A stretch of DNA of 64,000 nucleotides. Source: Chitinophaga niabensis (GTDB lineage Bacteria > Bacteroidota > Bacteroidia > Chitinophagales > Chitinophagaceae). Each line of letters opens with the position of its first letter. Positions within the stretch are counted from its first letter, which is position 1. This document shows, piece by piece, positions 17,044-26,515 of the stretch. The notes under the pieces were generated by a model. That model saw only the letters and a program-made list of their open reading frames with translations. It had not been told where the DNA came from and ran no database searches. The translations under genes and the position numbers were made by a program. The DNA lies in assembly GCA_017849435.1 (NCBI GenBank), contig JAFIGY010000022.1, positions 1 through 64,000 of the forward strand, in the 5' to 3' direction.

Positions 17044-18108
17044 TTATACCGGCCTTCCCATTCTTTTCAGCAAACGTAAATGCGACCGTATACCGCCGAA
17101 ATAGCTGGTGTGGTTCGGCATGATCCCGTGCGCTTCAAGGATAGCGTACAATATCCGGCTGATGCATGGATAATGCACATGGTGAACATGCGGAAATAAA
17201 TGATGCGCGATGTGATTGTTGAAACCACCGAGGATAAAATTGGCGGTGGAACTGAAAGGATGCATGTCATTAGAGCTCTTCACCTGGTTCATCAGCCAGG
17301 AAGTTTTAATATATCCGTCCCCGTTAGTATCCGGATAGTCTGTCGCCTCTACGTGATGTGTAATCAGGAAAGTGAACAGGAGGAAGAGGGATTGCAGAAA
17401 ATGCATGCCGATGAAACCGCCCAGCACCACGTACCATGGCGGTGCAGAGAAAAGCAGCGGCAGCACAAGCAGGTAGGTGATATAACCGGTCTTCTGGAGC
17501 CAGAACGACAAATGGTAGCGAACACTTCTGCGGCCGCTGTACAGTAGCAACATATCTTTCACAAATATCCAGAACAGGGAATACAGGGTATATCCCAACG
17601 GCGCATACCAATGCTGGAAACGATGATACCAGCGGCGCCGGCTGCCGGGGAGCACACGGATCAGCCCGGATATTTTCAGATCGGGATCATAATCCGCCAC
17701 GTTCGGGGCGTAATGATGCTCGTAAATATGCCTTTGTTTCCAGGCTTCGGCATGTGCGCCTGTGAGTGTGTACAGGAGCGTGAAGCAGAGATGGTTCGCG
17801 TATTTGCTTTTGAAGACGGTGTTATGTGCGCAATCGTGGGAGAAATTGAACGCCAGCAAAACGGCCATCATGCCATATGCCATATAACAGCAGATGAAAA
17901 GCGCCGGGGTATGCACGAAGTAAAGCGCGGCATAACAACAGGCCGCCAGCGGGAGATAAAGCAGCAATTTCAGCCGGATCAGGCGCCGGGCGGCTTTCCG
18001 GTTCATCACGAGCTGTTCTTCCACCTGCCGGTAGATGGTTTTCAGCAATTGACTGTCTGCAGCGATATGAAAATGCTTATCCCGCAAACGATGCCGGTTT
18101 ATAATCAA
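17044..18108 (-). CDS. Membrane fatty-acid desaturase, second of a tandem pair
   Basis: 354 residues. Three His boxes of membrane di-iron desaturases are present: HDCAH, HIYEHH and NHIAHHLFPHVHH, between four hydrophobic spans. It would introduce a double bond into acyl chains of lipids or CoA/ACP esters. No ATG lies at the expected start. The likely start is TTG at 18108 (used here) or TTG at 18087, since the first 34 residues align with the N-terminus of the upstream paralogue. Either choice overlaps the upstream gene (32 or 11 bases), so translation is probably coupled. Confidence 0.85.
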   Translation of the reverse strand: MIINRHRLRDKHFHIAADSQLLKTIYRQVEEQLVMNRKAARRLIRLKLLLYLPLAACCYAALYFVHTPALFICCYMAYGMMAVLLAFNFSHDCAHNTVFKSKYANHLCFTLLYTLTGAHAEAWKQRHIYEHHYAPNVADYDPDLKISGLIRVLPGSRRRWYHRFQHWYAPLGYTLYSLFWIFVKDMLLLYSGRRSVRYHLSFWLQKTGYITYLLVLPLLFSAPPWYVVLGGFIGMHFLQSLFLLFTFLITHHVEATDYPDTNGDGYIKTSWLMNQVKSSNDMHPFSSTANFILGGFNNHIAHHLFPHVHHVHYPCISRILYAILEAHGIMPNHTSYFGGIRSHLRLLKRMGRPV

Positions 18109-19174
18109 TATTCCTGCCCATCGCCTTCAAAAAACGGAAATGTGCGGCAAGAGAACGGTGGTAGGGCATTTCCATATACACAATCCCGTGCTTCTCCGCC
18201 AGTTCCCGGAAAATGGGAAGGATGTTGAGGTAATGTACATGACAAATATTGGGCAGGAGATGATGCAATGCATGCGCATTGAAACCGCCGAGCGTCCAGT
18301 TAAAGAATACGCTGGAGGCGTTGTAATCCACGGACGTGCATAGCTGCAATTTCGGCCAGCTCATCTCCAGTTTCCCGTTCTCGTCCGCCACCGGATGGTG
18401 TACGTAATCCGACAGATGAGAAACGCCCAGCACGCCGGTGAACACAGCGGAGATCAGGAAGTGATTCAGGAGAAAGGCCAGCAGCACCGTTCCCCAGCCG
18501 AAAGGCAGGAGGTATACGGGAAGGATGATCATGTACCCGATGTAGAGGAGTTTGAAGGCGATTAGTTTGATGACCTCGGGGCGAGGGATCTCCACTTTGA
18601 TCGTGCGGCTGGTCCTGTTGAAGATCATCAGCGTTTCCCTGAACAGGAACCAGTTCAGGGAATAGAACAGATAGAGGAATGGCGCATAGATGTGCTGATA
18701 ACGGTGATACCATTTCAGCGGCTGATGGTCCGTCATCCTGATCAACGGATTATTCAACACATCAATATCGCTTCCTTCAATATTGGTATACAGGTGATGC
18801 GATTCATTGTGATTCTTTCCCCATACATAAGCATTATTGCCCTGAAGGTTGAAACTTAGCTGGAACAAGAGCCTGTTCCAGAATTTGCTCTTAACGGCTA
18901 CGCCGTGTGCCGCGTCGTGCGAAACATTGAATGCCGTCAGCAGGATGGATAATCCCATGAGCAGATAGGAGAGATAGAAGACCGGAAGTGAAGCAGTGGT
19001 AATCATCCGGAGATACAGGCAGATGTTAAGACTGAAATAGAGGACGATCTTGCACAGCATGGTGCGGTTGCCTGTTTTATGGATGCCGTTCCCGGAAAAG
19101 TAAGCCTCGGTTCTTTCCTGCAATTCTTTGTAAAAAACAGAGCCTTCGTCTTTAGAAAAGCGGATTTTCTTCAT
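18077..19174 (-). CDS. Membrane fatty-acid (acyl-CoA) desaturase, first of a tandem pair
   Basis: 365 residues. His boxes HDAAHG, HNESHH and HALHHLLPNICHVHY with four membrane spans mark a di-iron desaturase. It begins with IRFSKDEGSVFYKELQERTEAYF, a typical lead-in of the Bacteroidota acyl-CoA desaturase group. It is paralogous to the next gene and overlaps it, so both probably arose by tandem duplication and may act at different acyl positions. A good -7 element lies just before the ATG. Confidence 0.9.
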   Translation of the reverse strand: MKKIRFSKDEGSVFYKELQERTEAYFSGNGIHKTGNRTMLCKIVLYFSLNICLYLRMITTASLPVFYLSYLLMGLSILLTAFNVSHDAAHGVAVKSKFWNRLLFQLSFNLQGNNAYVWGKNHNESHHLYTNIEGSDIDVLNNPLIRMTDHQPLKWYHRYQHIYAPFLYLFYSLNWFLFRETLMIFNRTSRTIKVEIPRPEVIKLIAFKLLYIGYMIILPVYLLPFGWGTVLLAFLLNHFLISAVFTGVLGVSHLSDYVHHPVADENGKLEMSWPKLQLCTSVDYNASSVFFNWTLGGFNAHALHHLLPNICHVHYLNILPIFRELAEKHGIVYMEMPYHRSLAAHFRFLKAMGRNIDYKPASFAG

Positions 19175-19178
19175 ATTT

Positions 19179-19186
19179 CAAAGGTA
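19179..19186 (-). promoter_or_regulatory. Putative -7 element of the desaturase operon
   Basis: TACCTTTG fits TAnnTTTG. Only 4 bases separate it from the ATG at 19174, so the transcript may be leaderless. Confidence 0.45.
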
Positions 19187-19265
19187 TAATCCCCCAAAAC
19201 GAAGAAATATAGGCGGTTCGTGTGATAAAATCAATTTTAACATATTATATTTACGTGTAATAAAG

Positions 19266-20090
19266 ATGTGTAAAATGCAGTACCGCAGGCTTTTACTGGC
19301 GCTTATCGCCCTCGCGTTCTTTTCTTGTAAGAAGAATTCCAGTTCCGAGAATAATAATGACGGAACCAATGGTGTGTGTAACAAGGTGATGCAGCATATT
19401 GTCAAGTGGCAGAACCTCGTGATCGCTGATGAATACCTGGCGGTGAACTACGACGGGAGTGGCCGTTTGAATAATATCAAGATGAACCTAAGCCTTTCCG
19501 AATATCGAAATTCTACATTCGAATATGATAACAACGGGCGGATCAAACAGGCGATTGTGCGGGATAACCGGATCGGGAATATCGTGGATACCATTGTGTA
19601 CCGCTACAATGCCGCGGGGAAAGTGGATTCCATGTACATGAAGCAGGATAATGGCTGGCATTATATCCTTTCCTATGACGGCAACGGGAATGTGGTGAAG
19701 TTCTCTCTTTCCAGCGGCACTACCACGGAACATTACTGGGATCTCACCTATGATAACGGGAATATAAAGAGAGCGGTGCTCTACAACCGGAACAGCAACG
19801 GCACTTATGCCAAAGAAACCACGCTGGATTATACCTACGATGATCGCAAGAATCCTTTCCAGACTATTGCCATGTACATGTTCTACCTCGATGATGAGGA
19901 CCGTATCCTGCGTGTCTCAGGGCCGAATAATTTCATCAACGAAACATATACCCGTCAATCCAGCGGTAATACCGGTACTTCGGGATACAAATACAAGTAC
20001 AACGTGAATTGTTATCCGGAAACGAACCAGGTAACCTTGTCCGGTCAACCTGTATCATCCAATCCTTCGTTTGCTTACACTTATCAATAA
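19266..20090 (+). CDS. Lipoprotein with YD-like beta repeats
   Basis: 274 residues, lipoprotein signal ending FFSCKKNSS (Cys about 21). The mature chain repeats a short beta-hairpin pattern of the kind Y-x-Y-D/N-x-x-G-x-x (FEYDNNGRIKQ, YRYNAAGKVDS, LSYDGNGNVVK, LTYDNGNIKR, LDYTYDD), like RHS/YD repeats and the DUF4595-type lipoproteins of Bacteroidota. Function unknown; likely exposed on the outer membrane. ATG 19266 or 19275 could be the start, and both keep the signal. Confidence 0.82.
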   Translation: MCKMQYRRLLLALIALAFFSCKKNSSSENNNDGTNGVCNKVMQHIVKWQNLVIADEYLAVNYDGSGRLNNIKMNLSLSEYRNSTFEYDNNGRIKQAIVRDNRIGNIVDTIVYRYNAAGKVDSMYMKQDNGWHYILSYDGNGNVVKFSLSSGTTTEHYWDLTYDNGNIKRAVLYNRNSNGTYAKETTLDYTYDDRKNPFQTIAMYMFYLDDEDRILRVSGPNNFINETYTRQSSGNTGTSGYKYKYNVNCYPETNQVTLSGQPVSSNPSFAYTYQ

Positions 20091-20099
20091 GCCATCTGT

Positions 20100-22580
20100 T
20101 TATTGTTTAACGATCTTGATCTTCAACGCACCGTTATCGATCACTACAAAATAAACGCCACTCTTCCAGCCGGAGGTTTCTACGTTAGTGCCCGCATAAT
20201 AATATTGCGAACGATGCACGCGTGTTCCGGAAGCATTGAATACTTCCAGTTCGTGCGCGCCTTCGGTTAGCCCCGTGACATGGAAGCTGTTGCTGAACGG
20301 ATTCGGGGACGCCTGTGCCGTGATGATCAGTACCGTATTTGCCTTACCGGCCGCGGTGGCTGCTATGAGCGGTGAGCCGGGCTGGAACGTGATGGTGTTG
20401 CTATTGAACTGACGGCCGAGGGAGTCTTCCATCTTGAGTCTGTAATAAACCGTTTGCGTGGCATTCACATTGTCTGTGTAGCTGTAGCTGATATCCGTGT
20501 TGGAATTGCCTGCAGCGGGAATGGTGGTGAGTGTATTCCAGTCCCAGCCATTCGGGCTCTGCTGCACCATGAACTTCGCAGTTTGCTTTTCACGGGAAGT
20601 GGTCCACTGGAGCAGCTGGCTGTTCGGTTGCTTCACTCCGGAGAAGGTCTTTATCCTGAACGGCTGGATATACATAGAGTCCGGGATCACGGTGATCACA
20701 TTGCTGTAAACCCCTTGCCCCATCACGTTCTCCATCCGCAACCGGTAATAGAAATTGTACACCGGCACCATGGTCACGGTGTATCTGTAGTTCTGCAGGG
20801 TGCTGGAATTGCCGGTGGCGGGAATGAAGTCAATGATATCCCATCCTACGGAATCCGCACTGCGTTGTAATACGAACTTGTCCATATTGACTTCAGAAGC
20901 AGTTTGCCAGCTGATGATGTTGTTACTGAAATCAGCATACCCGCTGAAGCCCGTGAGGGTAACGAAGCCGGTGGAGGTGAAGCTTAGCTTCTGATTGCCG
21001 CTGTAGAAAGAACGGCCGGAAGTGTCTTCCATCCTGAGCCGGAAGTATACATCCTGTGTATAGGTACCACTGTCTGTGAAATTATATTGAAGCGGGGATG
21101 TAGAAGTGCCTGCGGCATTCACTGTTCCCGCGGCCGTCCAGTTCACGGCATCCATGCTGCGTTCAATGTTGAAGCGGCGGGTATTCTTTTCCGCTGCGGT
21201 GCTCCATTGCAGATACGGATTGCCATTCACGCGTGTAATGGAGAAGCTTTGCAGGATGAATGGAGTAGCGTACATCGGGTCCGGCTGGATGTTGATAGCG
21301 GCGGAGTATGTGTGGCTGCCTGTACTGTCTTCCATGTTCAAACGATAGTAGAATGCCTGTTGCGGCACCTGCAGATCGGTGTAGGCATAGTTTTGGGCAA
21401 CAGATGAAGTACCCCTGGCATTCACGATGGCCAGCTGGTTCCAGTTCAGAGAATCCGTACTACGTTCAATGCGGAACCATTTCGCACGGTTTTCCGATGC
21501 CGTTTGCCAGTTGAGTTTGCGTTGATCGAAGTCCGCAAGGCCGTTGAAATTGTTCAGTACAAAGGCTGCAGGCGGCGTGCCGGAGGAATATTTCACCCCT
21601 GCCGTATAGAATACCCTGTTATAGGTATCTCTCAGCATGAGGCGGTAAAAAATGTTACCGCCGGGCGGGGTATTGTCTGTGAAAGTATAATTATGCACAA
21701 CAATGGTGCTTCCATTTCCTGTAACAACGCCCGTGGAATCCCAGTTCAGGGAATCCCGGCTTCGCTGGATAATGTAATTGCCCATGTATCGTTCTGCATC
21801 GGTACGCCATTTGATGCCTGCTCCACTTCCCGGCGCTGCGAAAACGCTGAGCTGACTTAACCTGACGGGACCTTTGCAAAGCGTGTCCGGTATGCCTTTG
21901 GCCACGATGCGCTGGAACATGACCCGATGGGCGAAGTCATTCAGGTGAATACCATCGCCGGCGGCGTAAGTGGGATTGATCGTGCCATCGGGGTTGGCGA
22001 AGTCGGTCCAGAAGTCGATGCTCTTAGGCCCGAATCGCATAGTGATCCAGTCGCGCATATCCATCAGCGGCTGCCGCGGTGCGCCCCATAACTGATCACG
22101 TGGCTGCGTGGTAGTGACCCATATCGCTATGTTCAGCGAATCGGCTACGGCCACAATGCGGTTGAAGTTGGCTTTCTGTTCATCCAGTGTATAGCCGGCT
22201 GCGGCATCGTTGGAAGGAATGTTCATCAGGATGGCATCCGGGTTGAAATCATTCACGGCTCGTGTAATGTTTGCCGTTGGATCCGGGTTGGGGCGGGGAT
22301 TTCCGGCTACCACAGGCGGTACATACCAGCTTGGTTGTATGGAATAACTGGTGATGCCGCCAACGGCGATGTTATACACATGCCAGTCGGGGTGAATCGC
22401 TTCGAGATATACTTTCAGCCTTCGGCCGAAAGAGCTGTCTATAGTACTGGGACCATTCCATCCGGCTGCGGTGGAAGTACCTACGATAACGAGACGGAAA
22501 CCTTTGTCCGTACATTGTTGCGCATGCACAGCCGGCATGCTGATCAGCATATAGAGGATCAGTGCATAAAGTTGTCTCAT
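20100..22580 (-). CDS. Secreted SGNH-type protein with five beta-sandwich repeats and T9SS sorting domain
   Basis: 826 residues: signal peptide 1-20, SGNH hydrolase domain about 27-235, five repeats of about 100 residues (about 255-733), and a Por-type C-terminal sorting domain 752-826 (SPNPF start, GVYFV near the end). SGNH residues are Ser36 in GTSTA (instead of the usual GDS), Gly74/75, Asn124 and Asp209/His212. It would be exported by the type IX system and fixed on or released from the surface, acting as an esterase on a polysaccharide or glycan. The repeats probably act as spacers or binding modules. Confidence 0.88.
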   Translation of the reverse strand: MRQLYALILYMLISMPAVHAQQCTDKGFRLVIVGTSTAAGWNGPSTIDSSFGRRLKVYLEAIHPDWHVYNIAVGGITSYSIQPSWYVPPVVAGNPRPNPDPTANITRAVNDFNPDAILMNIPSNDAAAGYTLDEQKANFNRIVAVADSLNIAIWVTTTQPRDQLWGAPRQPLMDMRDWITMRFGPKSIDFWTDFANPDGTINPTYAAGDGIHLNDFAHRVMFQRIVAKGIPDTLCKGPVRLSQLSVFAAPGSGAGIKWRTDAERYMGNYIIQRSRDSLNWDSTGVVTGNGSTIVVHNYTFTDNTPPGGNIFYRLMLRDTYNRVFYTAGVKYSSGTPPAAFVLNNFNGLADFDQRKLNWQTASENRAKWFRIERSTDSLNWNQLAIVNARGTSSVAQNYAYTDLQVPQQAFYYRLNMEDSTGSHTYSAAINIQPDPMYATPFILQSFSITRVNGNPYLQWSTAAEKNTRRFNIERSMDAVNWTAAGTVNAAGTSTSPLQYNFTDSGTYTQDVYFRLRMEDTSGRSFYSGNQKLSFTSTGFVTLTGFSGYADFSNNIISWQTASEVNMDKFVLQRSADSVGWDIIDFIPATGNSSTLQNYRYTVTMVPVYNFYYRLRMENVMGQGVYSNVITVIPDSMYIQPFRIKTFSGVKQPNSQLLQWTTSREKQTAKFMVQQSPNGWDWNTLTTIPAAGNSNTDISYSYTDNVNATQTVYYRLKMEDSLGRQFNSNTITFQPGSPLIAATAAGKANTVLIITAQASPNPFSNSFHVTGLTEGAHELEVFNASGTRVHRSQYYYAGTNVETSGWKSGVYFVVIDNGALKIKIVKQ
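20382..21818 (-). repeat. Five tandem protein-coding repeats of about 100 codons
   Basis: Each unit encodes a variant of W-x-T-A-S-E ... ERS-x-D-S-x-N-W ... YRLxMED-x-x-G. They start near residues 255, 343, 445, 546 and 645 of the SGNH protein. The copies have diverged, so recent slippage is unlikely. Confidence 0.75.
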
Positions 22581-22649
22581 GGGGCCTGTTTAACGCGTTT
22601 AGCGGTTCGAGTGGTTCTTCCAGTAGGTGTGGAGGTAAAATTATTATAA

Positions 22650-22657
22650 CAAAGATA
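22650..22657 (-). promoter_or_regulatory. Putative -7 element of the T9SS SGNH gene
   Basis: TATCTTTG fits TAnnTTTG, 69 bases before the ATG at 22580. No clear -33 TTG. Confidence 0.4.
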
Positions 22658-22693
22658 GTAGGATTTCAACTACGTTTCATAGAACTGCGCACA

Positions 22694-24550
22694 TTAATTC
22701 TTCCTTAGAGTCACCTCGAGGCACAACAACCTCCCATCCATGGAAGACGCCAGCACCGTGTTGCCGTTCACGGGATGCACGGTGTTAACAAGACAGTTCG
22801 AGAACTTGTGCTTCCAGCGCAGGCTGCCATCCGATGCAGAGAAGGCATACACCACACCGGATTGTCCCGCTACATACACCGTATTGCCGTATTCGTTAAT
22901 GGGCGAAGGGCAGATTTCGTATCCCATTTCCACCGGGGATTGCCAGAGGATCTCCCGCGCAGCGGCCTGGGCGTTGATGGCAATGAGATGGCCCTGCATG
23001 GTTTTGGCGTAGATGCGGCTGCTGTCCTGCGAAATGCCCATTGATTCCCGCACGAGGTTCAGAGAATCCATGTTCTGCCAGTATATGGCGCCGTTACTGG
23101 TGTGAAGGGCGCGCATTTGCCTGTCAGGGGAAACGATGTAGACCTTCTGATCCACCGCTACCGGCCAGCAGGCGGCAGGGGAGAACATGCGGTTATCCGT
23201 GGGGTTGGTCCATACCCAGTTTCCGGCGCCGGAACCGGCGTTGAGTGCGTAGAAGTGGTTGGCCCAGGAACCGAAGAGTACCTGGTTGCCATACACCAGC
23301 GGTTTTGTTTCTACAAAGCCTTTCACACTGTCATAGTCCCAGCGCAGTTTACCGGTGGGTATCTCCCAGGCCCTGCAATGCCCGTCTGATCCTGCAATGA
23401 TCGCGAGATCGCGGTATAAAGCGGGGGAAGATACAATGGCTTTGCCGGTGGGTCTTTGCCATAGCAGTTTTCCATCGGAGTGGGACAAACAATATACGTT
23501 CCCGTCTGTGGAAGGAACGATCACATATTTTCCGGACACCAAAGGCGTGGCATATATTTTCCCTTTCGTGGAGAACTGCCAGCGGAGTTTTCCGTTGGAA
23601 AGGTTCACGGCTTTGATATCTCCGTTGGTGTTGGTGTAGATCACTTTGCCGTCAGCCACTGCCACAGCGCTTCCCATGTCTCCCGCTTCCTGTACGGTCC
23701 ATTTGACCTTTACCTGCGGATATTCGGCATTCATGGCATAAGAAGGCCTTGGAGGGTGCTGCATCCAATGATGACCGTTGAGCGCAACCCTGTGCCAGGC
23801 AGGCAGGGTTTGTACGCCGGGCCTGCGTTCATTGAACACAAGGGAGTCTGCGGTAACGGACACAATGTTGTACCCGCCGATCGCGGCTTTGGCCCGGAGG
23901 TTGGAACGGCACATGATACCGGGGATGCCTTCAAAATTGTAGGCCCTGTTCACATGCCCGTGTCCGCAAAGCATCGCTTTCACATTCCGGTCCCGCAGGC
24001 GGTCCAGCACATCGAACCAGTTATTCAGACTGCTGTCCTGCGGATAGTGGTTAATGTAGATAACAGGTTTTTGCCTGTCTGATTGTTGCTTCAATTGCGC
24101 ATCCAGCCATACGATATTCTCCCGCGGCACCTGGCCCGGTCCCATCCGCATGTTCGGGCCGCAGTTGGTACCGATGAACCAATATCCTTTATGTTCGAAA
24201 CTAAATGTTTCATCTCCGAAAACGGTCCGGAAAGTATTACAACCACTTTCGGACCATTTGGTATCGTGATTCCCGGGAATGATGTGCCAGGGTTTGTTCA
24301 GTTTGCTGATCACGCTTTTGGCCAGGCGCAATTCGTCATCAGACCCAAACTCTGTCACATCTCCCGAAAAGATCACGAATGCGATATCCTGTTGCCCGTT
24401 GATATCTGCCACCGTCCGTTCGAGGTCTTCCTGCCCGGTTTCAGTGCCTACATGGGTATCCGTCACTAACGCAAAACGGAACAGGGGATCCTGGCTGATA
24501 GCCGGAAGGGTACAGGCGAACAGGAAAATAAAAAGGAACGATGTTTTCAT
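22694..24550 (-). CDS. Calcineurin-like phosphoesterase fused to a PQQ-type beta-propeller
   Basis: 618 residues with a signal peptide (1-19). Metallophosphoesterase ligands are all visible: DTHVG (Asp31, His33), SGDVTE, GNHDTK, INHYPQD and GHGHVN. From about residue 280, repeated W-x-F/Y ... G-x-V-x-A-L units (SGKYVIVPSTDGNVYCLS, YGNQVLFGSWANHFYALN) form a BamB/PQQ-like propeller. It is a periplasmic or surface phosphatase or nucleotidase with a binding propeller. Start set at ATG 24550. It follows the barrel gene of the metal module by 37 bases in the same direction and may be co-transcribed. Confidence 0.88.
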   Translation of the reverse strand: MKTSFLFIFLFACTLPAISQDPLFRFALVTDTHVGTETGQEDLERTVADINGQQDIAFVIFSGDVTEFGSDDELRLAKSVISKLNKPWHIIPGNHDTKWSESGCNTFRTVFGDETFSFEHKGYWFIGTNCGPNMRMGPGQVPRENIVWLDAQLKQQSDRQKPVIYINHYPQDSSLNNWFDVLDRLRDRNVKAMLCGHGHVNRAYNFEGIPGIMCRSNLRAKAAIGGYNIVSVTADSLVFNERRPGVQTLPAWHRVALNGHHWMQHPPRPSYAMNAEYPQVKVKWTVQEAGDMGSAVAVADGKVIYTNTNGDIKAVNLSNGKLRWQFSTKGKIYATPLVSGKYVIVPSTDGNVYCLSHSDGKLLWQRPTGKAIVSSPALYRDLAIIAGSDGHCRAWEIPTGKLRWDYDSVKGFVETKPLVYGNQVLFGSWANHFYALNAGSGAGNWVWTNPTDNRMFSPAACWPVAVDQKVYIVSPDRQMRALHTSNGAIYWQNMDSLNLVRESMGISQDSSRIYAKTMQGHLIAINAQAAAREILWQSPVEMGYEICPSPINEYGNTVYVAGQSGVVYAFSASDGSLRWKHKFSNCLVNTVHPVNGNTVLASSMDGRLLCLEVTLRKN

Positions 24551-24587
24551 GGCAGCATGGTATATGCCGACAAAATACAAATTCCAT

Positions 24588-25511
24588 TTAAAATAAATAA
24601 GTGACATGCACCATCGCCCGGTTGCCGGCTTTCACATGCGAACCTGCGAGCGTTTGTGAAACGACCGGCTGAAAATTGGCACCGGCGGAAAAGGTGCCGA
24701 AAGCAGCCTCCAGTCCACCTGTAGCCAGCAAAGTATAGCCGCCGGAAATATCCACCTGCAGGCGATGGTCCTGATCCTTTGCCGCGGTTTCGTACAACAG
24801 ACCTGTGTTGGGTGCAATGCTTACCTGCCTGGCTACCCTGAACTTGTAATAGGCCAGAAGATTGGCGGTGAATTTGTTCCCGTAGCGGTAATCATACCGG
24901 TTCGCAGTGTTGATCTTGTAGCTGATGTTAGTATTGATGCCGGCATCCATCAAACGAACATCGTACATGGCATTCAGTGTGAAATCCGTGCTGGCGGTGC
25001 CGAGCTGGAAGTTATTGGGTGTTTCCTCATTTTCTTTCTTTTCCGACGGTTCATATCTGCCGGTGGGTACTTTGATGCCGCCGCCTATCCACAGGGATTG
25101 CACGAGCAATTTGTGATGGATCGTCTGCCGTTTGTTGAGTAACTGATAGTAACCTACTGCGGCCACATCTCCCAAACCTGCTTTCCGTATCGTATTGCCC
25201 TGGTTCTCCCGACTGTTGATGTTCAGTGGCACAAACCCCAATACCCGGAAGTGTTTCCCGATATTCCAGCCTCCCCAGACCTCAGCGGTCTGATAGGTTT
25301 CGCTGGTGGTGAGATAGGAGGTGGAGCCACCCGGACCAAGATGCGAACGCAATGTTTTGTACTGGTAACGGAATCCCATGAAGCGTTTGGAGAAATCCGG
25401 CAGCAGGCCGATATAGTAGCTGCCCACGCCGCATCCGCAGATGTCGCAGGCACGGGCTTCGTAAAAGCAGATGAGCAGGCCGGTTATCGATATCAATATT
25501 TTCTTCATCAT
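24588..25511 (-). CDS. Beta-barrel-like outer-membrane protein with N-terminal CxxCxC motif
   Basis: 307 residues. A signal peptide ends at about residue 20 and the mature protein begins CDICGCG (Cys22, Cys25, Cys27). The rest alternates amphipathic beta strands and ends in a strand closing with Phe (VHVTYLF), as outer-membrane barrels do. I recognise this as a Bacteroidota 'transporter' family often found next to MauG/MbnH-like genes, but its substrate is not known to me. The Cys motif at the periplasmic N-terminus suggests metal capture. It overlaps the upstream peroxidase gene by 4 bases (ATGA). Confidence 0.8.
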   Translation of the reverse strand: MMKKILISITGLLICFYEARACDICGCGVGSYYIGLLPDFSKRFMGFRYQYKTLRSHLGPGGSTSYLTTSETYQTAEVWGGWNIGKHFRVLGFVPLNINSRENQGNTIRKAGLGDVAAVGYYQLLNKRQTIHHKLLVQSLWIGGGIKVPTGRYEPSEKKENEETPNNFQLGTASTDFTLNAMYDVRLMDAGINTNISYKINTANRYDYRYGNKFTANLLAYYKFRVARQVSIAPNTGLLYETAAKDQDHRLQVDISGGYTLLATGGLEAAFGTFSAGANFQPVVSQTLAGSHVKAGNRAMVHVTYLF

Positions 25512-26515
25512 TCGGAGAAGCGTTTGTCTTTTACAAAATTTTTATCGTTCAGCGTGTTGAGAAAAAGGATGATCTGTTGTTTCTCTTCTTCCGTTAACGC
25601 AATGCCGCCTTTCAGCAACGGATCGAGGGTGGGCATGTCCTGTATGCCTCCTGCATAGTGGTCCAGCACCGCTTTAAGCGAATAGAAACGCCCGTCGTGC
25701 ATGTAAGGCGCGGTATACGCGAGATTGCGCAAACCCGGTACCCTGAAGCGGTATTTATCCGCGGGATGAAGAGTAACGGGATATCTGCCTTCATCGTTGT
25801 TAGGCCCTGCGCCGATGCCGTTGTTGCGGAAGGATTGATCCGTGAACAAAGGCTCCTGGTGGCATTGGCTGCATTTCTGCTGAAAGAGCCGGTAGCCCGC
25901 CTGTTCTTCCGCTGTAAATACAGGGCCCTGTTTGCGCATCACACTGTCGTATTTCGATTGATCGCTGACCAGCATCGCCATGAATTGAGAAAGGGCTTTC
26001 ATCATCCGCGCGGTATTCATTTCTTCCGAACCATACGCTTTTTTGAAGAGCGCGGGATAGGGTGGTGTGTTCCGCAGTTTTTTCAGCACGTTCTCAATGG
26101 TTTCATCCATTTCAACAGGGTTGGTGATGGGGGCTATGGGTTGCAGATCGATGTCAAACACGCCGCCGTCCCACATGAAAGTCCTGTTCCATGCGAGGTT
26201 CATAATAGGCGGTGAGTTGCGGGTCCCCAGCCGGTCGTCGATGCCATGGCTCACATCGTGGCCATGATGGGTGAACGCGGCGGATTGAATGTGACAGGAG
26301 CCGCAGGAAATGGTATTGTCCCGGGAAAGTCTGGGTTCGTAGAACAGCCGCCTGCCCAGTTCGAACTTTTCTTTTGTGATGGGTTCGGTGTACACGGCGG
26401 AAGGAAAGCCCACCGGCTGTTTAAAGCCGGTGAACGTTTCGGGAGCGGGTTCCTTTTTGCTGCAGGCGTACAGGAGCGTCAGCAGCAAAATGCGTTTAGT
26501 TTTCCGTATGATCAT
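25508..26515 (-). CDS. Di-heme cytochrome c peroxidase/MauG/MbnH-like lipoprotein
   Basis: 335 residues from ATG 26515, chosen because it starts a lipoprotein signal (LLYAC, Cys18). Two c-type heme sites: CGSCH at 71-75 and CSQCH at 215-219. Family blocks include GRRLFYEPRLS, GTRNSPPIMNLAW, FMWDGG, NPVEM and APYMHDGRF. Bacterial di-heme peroxidases reduce H2O2, while the MauG/MbnH branch oxidises Trp residues on a partner protein. The MbnP-like gene directly upstream, overlapping by 20 bases, favours the second role. Anchored in the periplasm. Confidence 0.88.
   Translation of the reverse strand: MIIRKTKRILLLTLLYACSKKEPAPETFTGFKQPVGFPSAVYTEPITKEKFELGRRLFYEPRLSRDNTISCGSCHIQSAAFTHHGHDVSHGIDDRLGTRNSPPIMNLAWNRTFMWDGGVFDIDLQPIAPITNPVEMDETIENVLKKLRNTPPYPALFKKAYGSEEMNTARMMKALSQFMAMLVSDQSKYDSVMRKQGPVFTAEEQAGYRLFQQKCSQCHQEPLFTDQSFRNNGIGAGPNNDEGRYPVTLHPADKYRFRVPGLRNLAYTAPYMHDGRFYSLKAVLDHYAGGIQDMPTLDPLLKGGIALTEEEKQQIILFLNTLNDKNFVKDKRFSE

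Noticed and set aside
24353-24379. TGTCACA resembling an ECF41 -35 box
   Set aside because: It lies inside a gene and the base group 16 positions on is CGAA, not CGTC.
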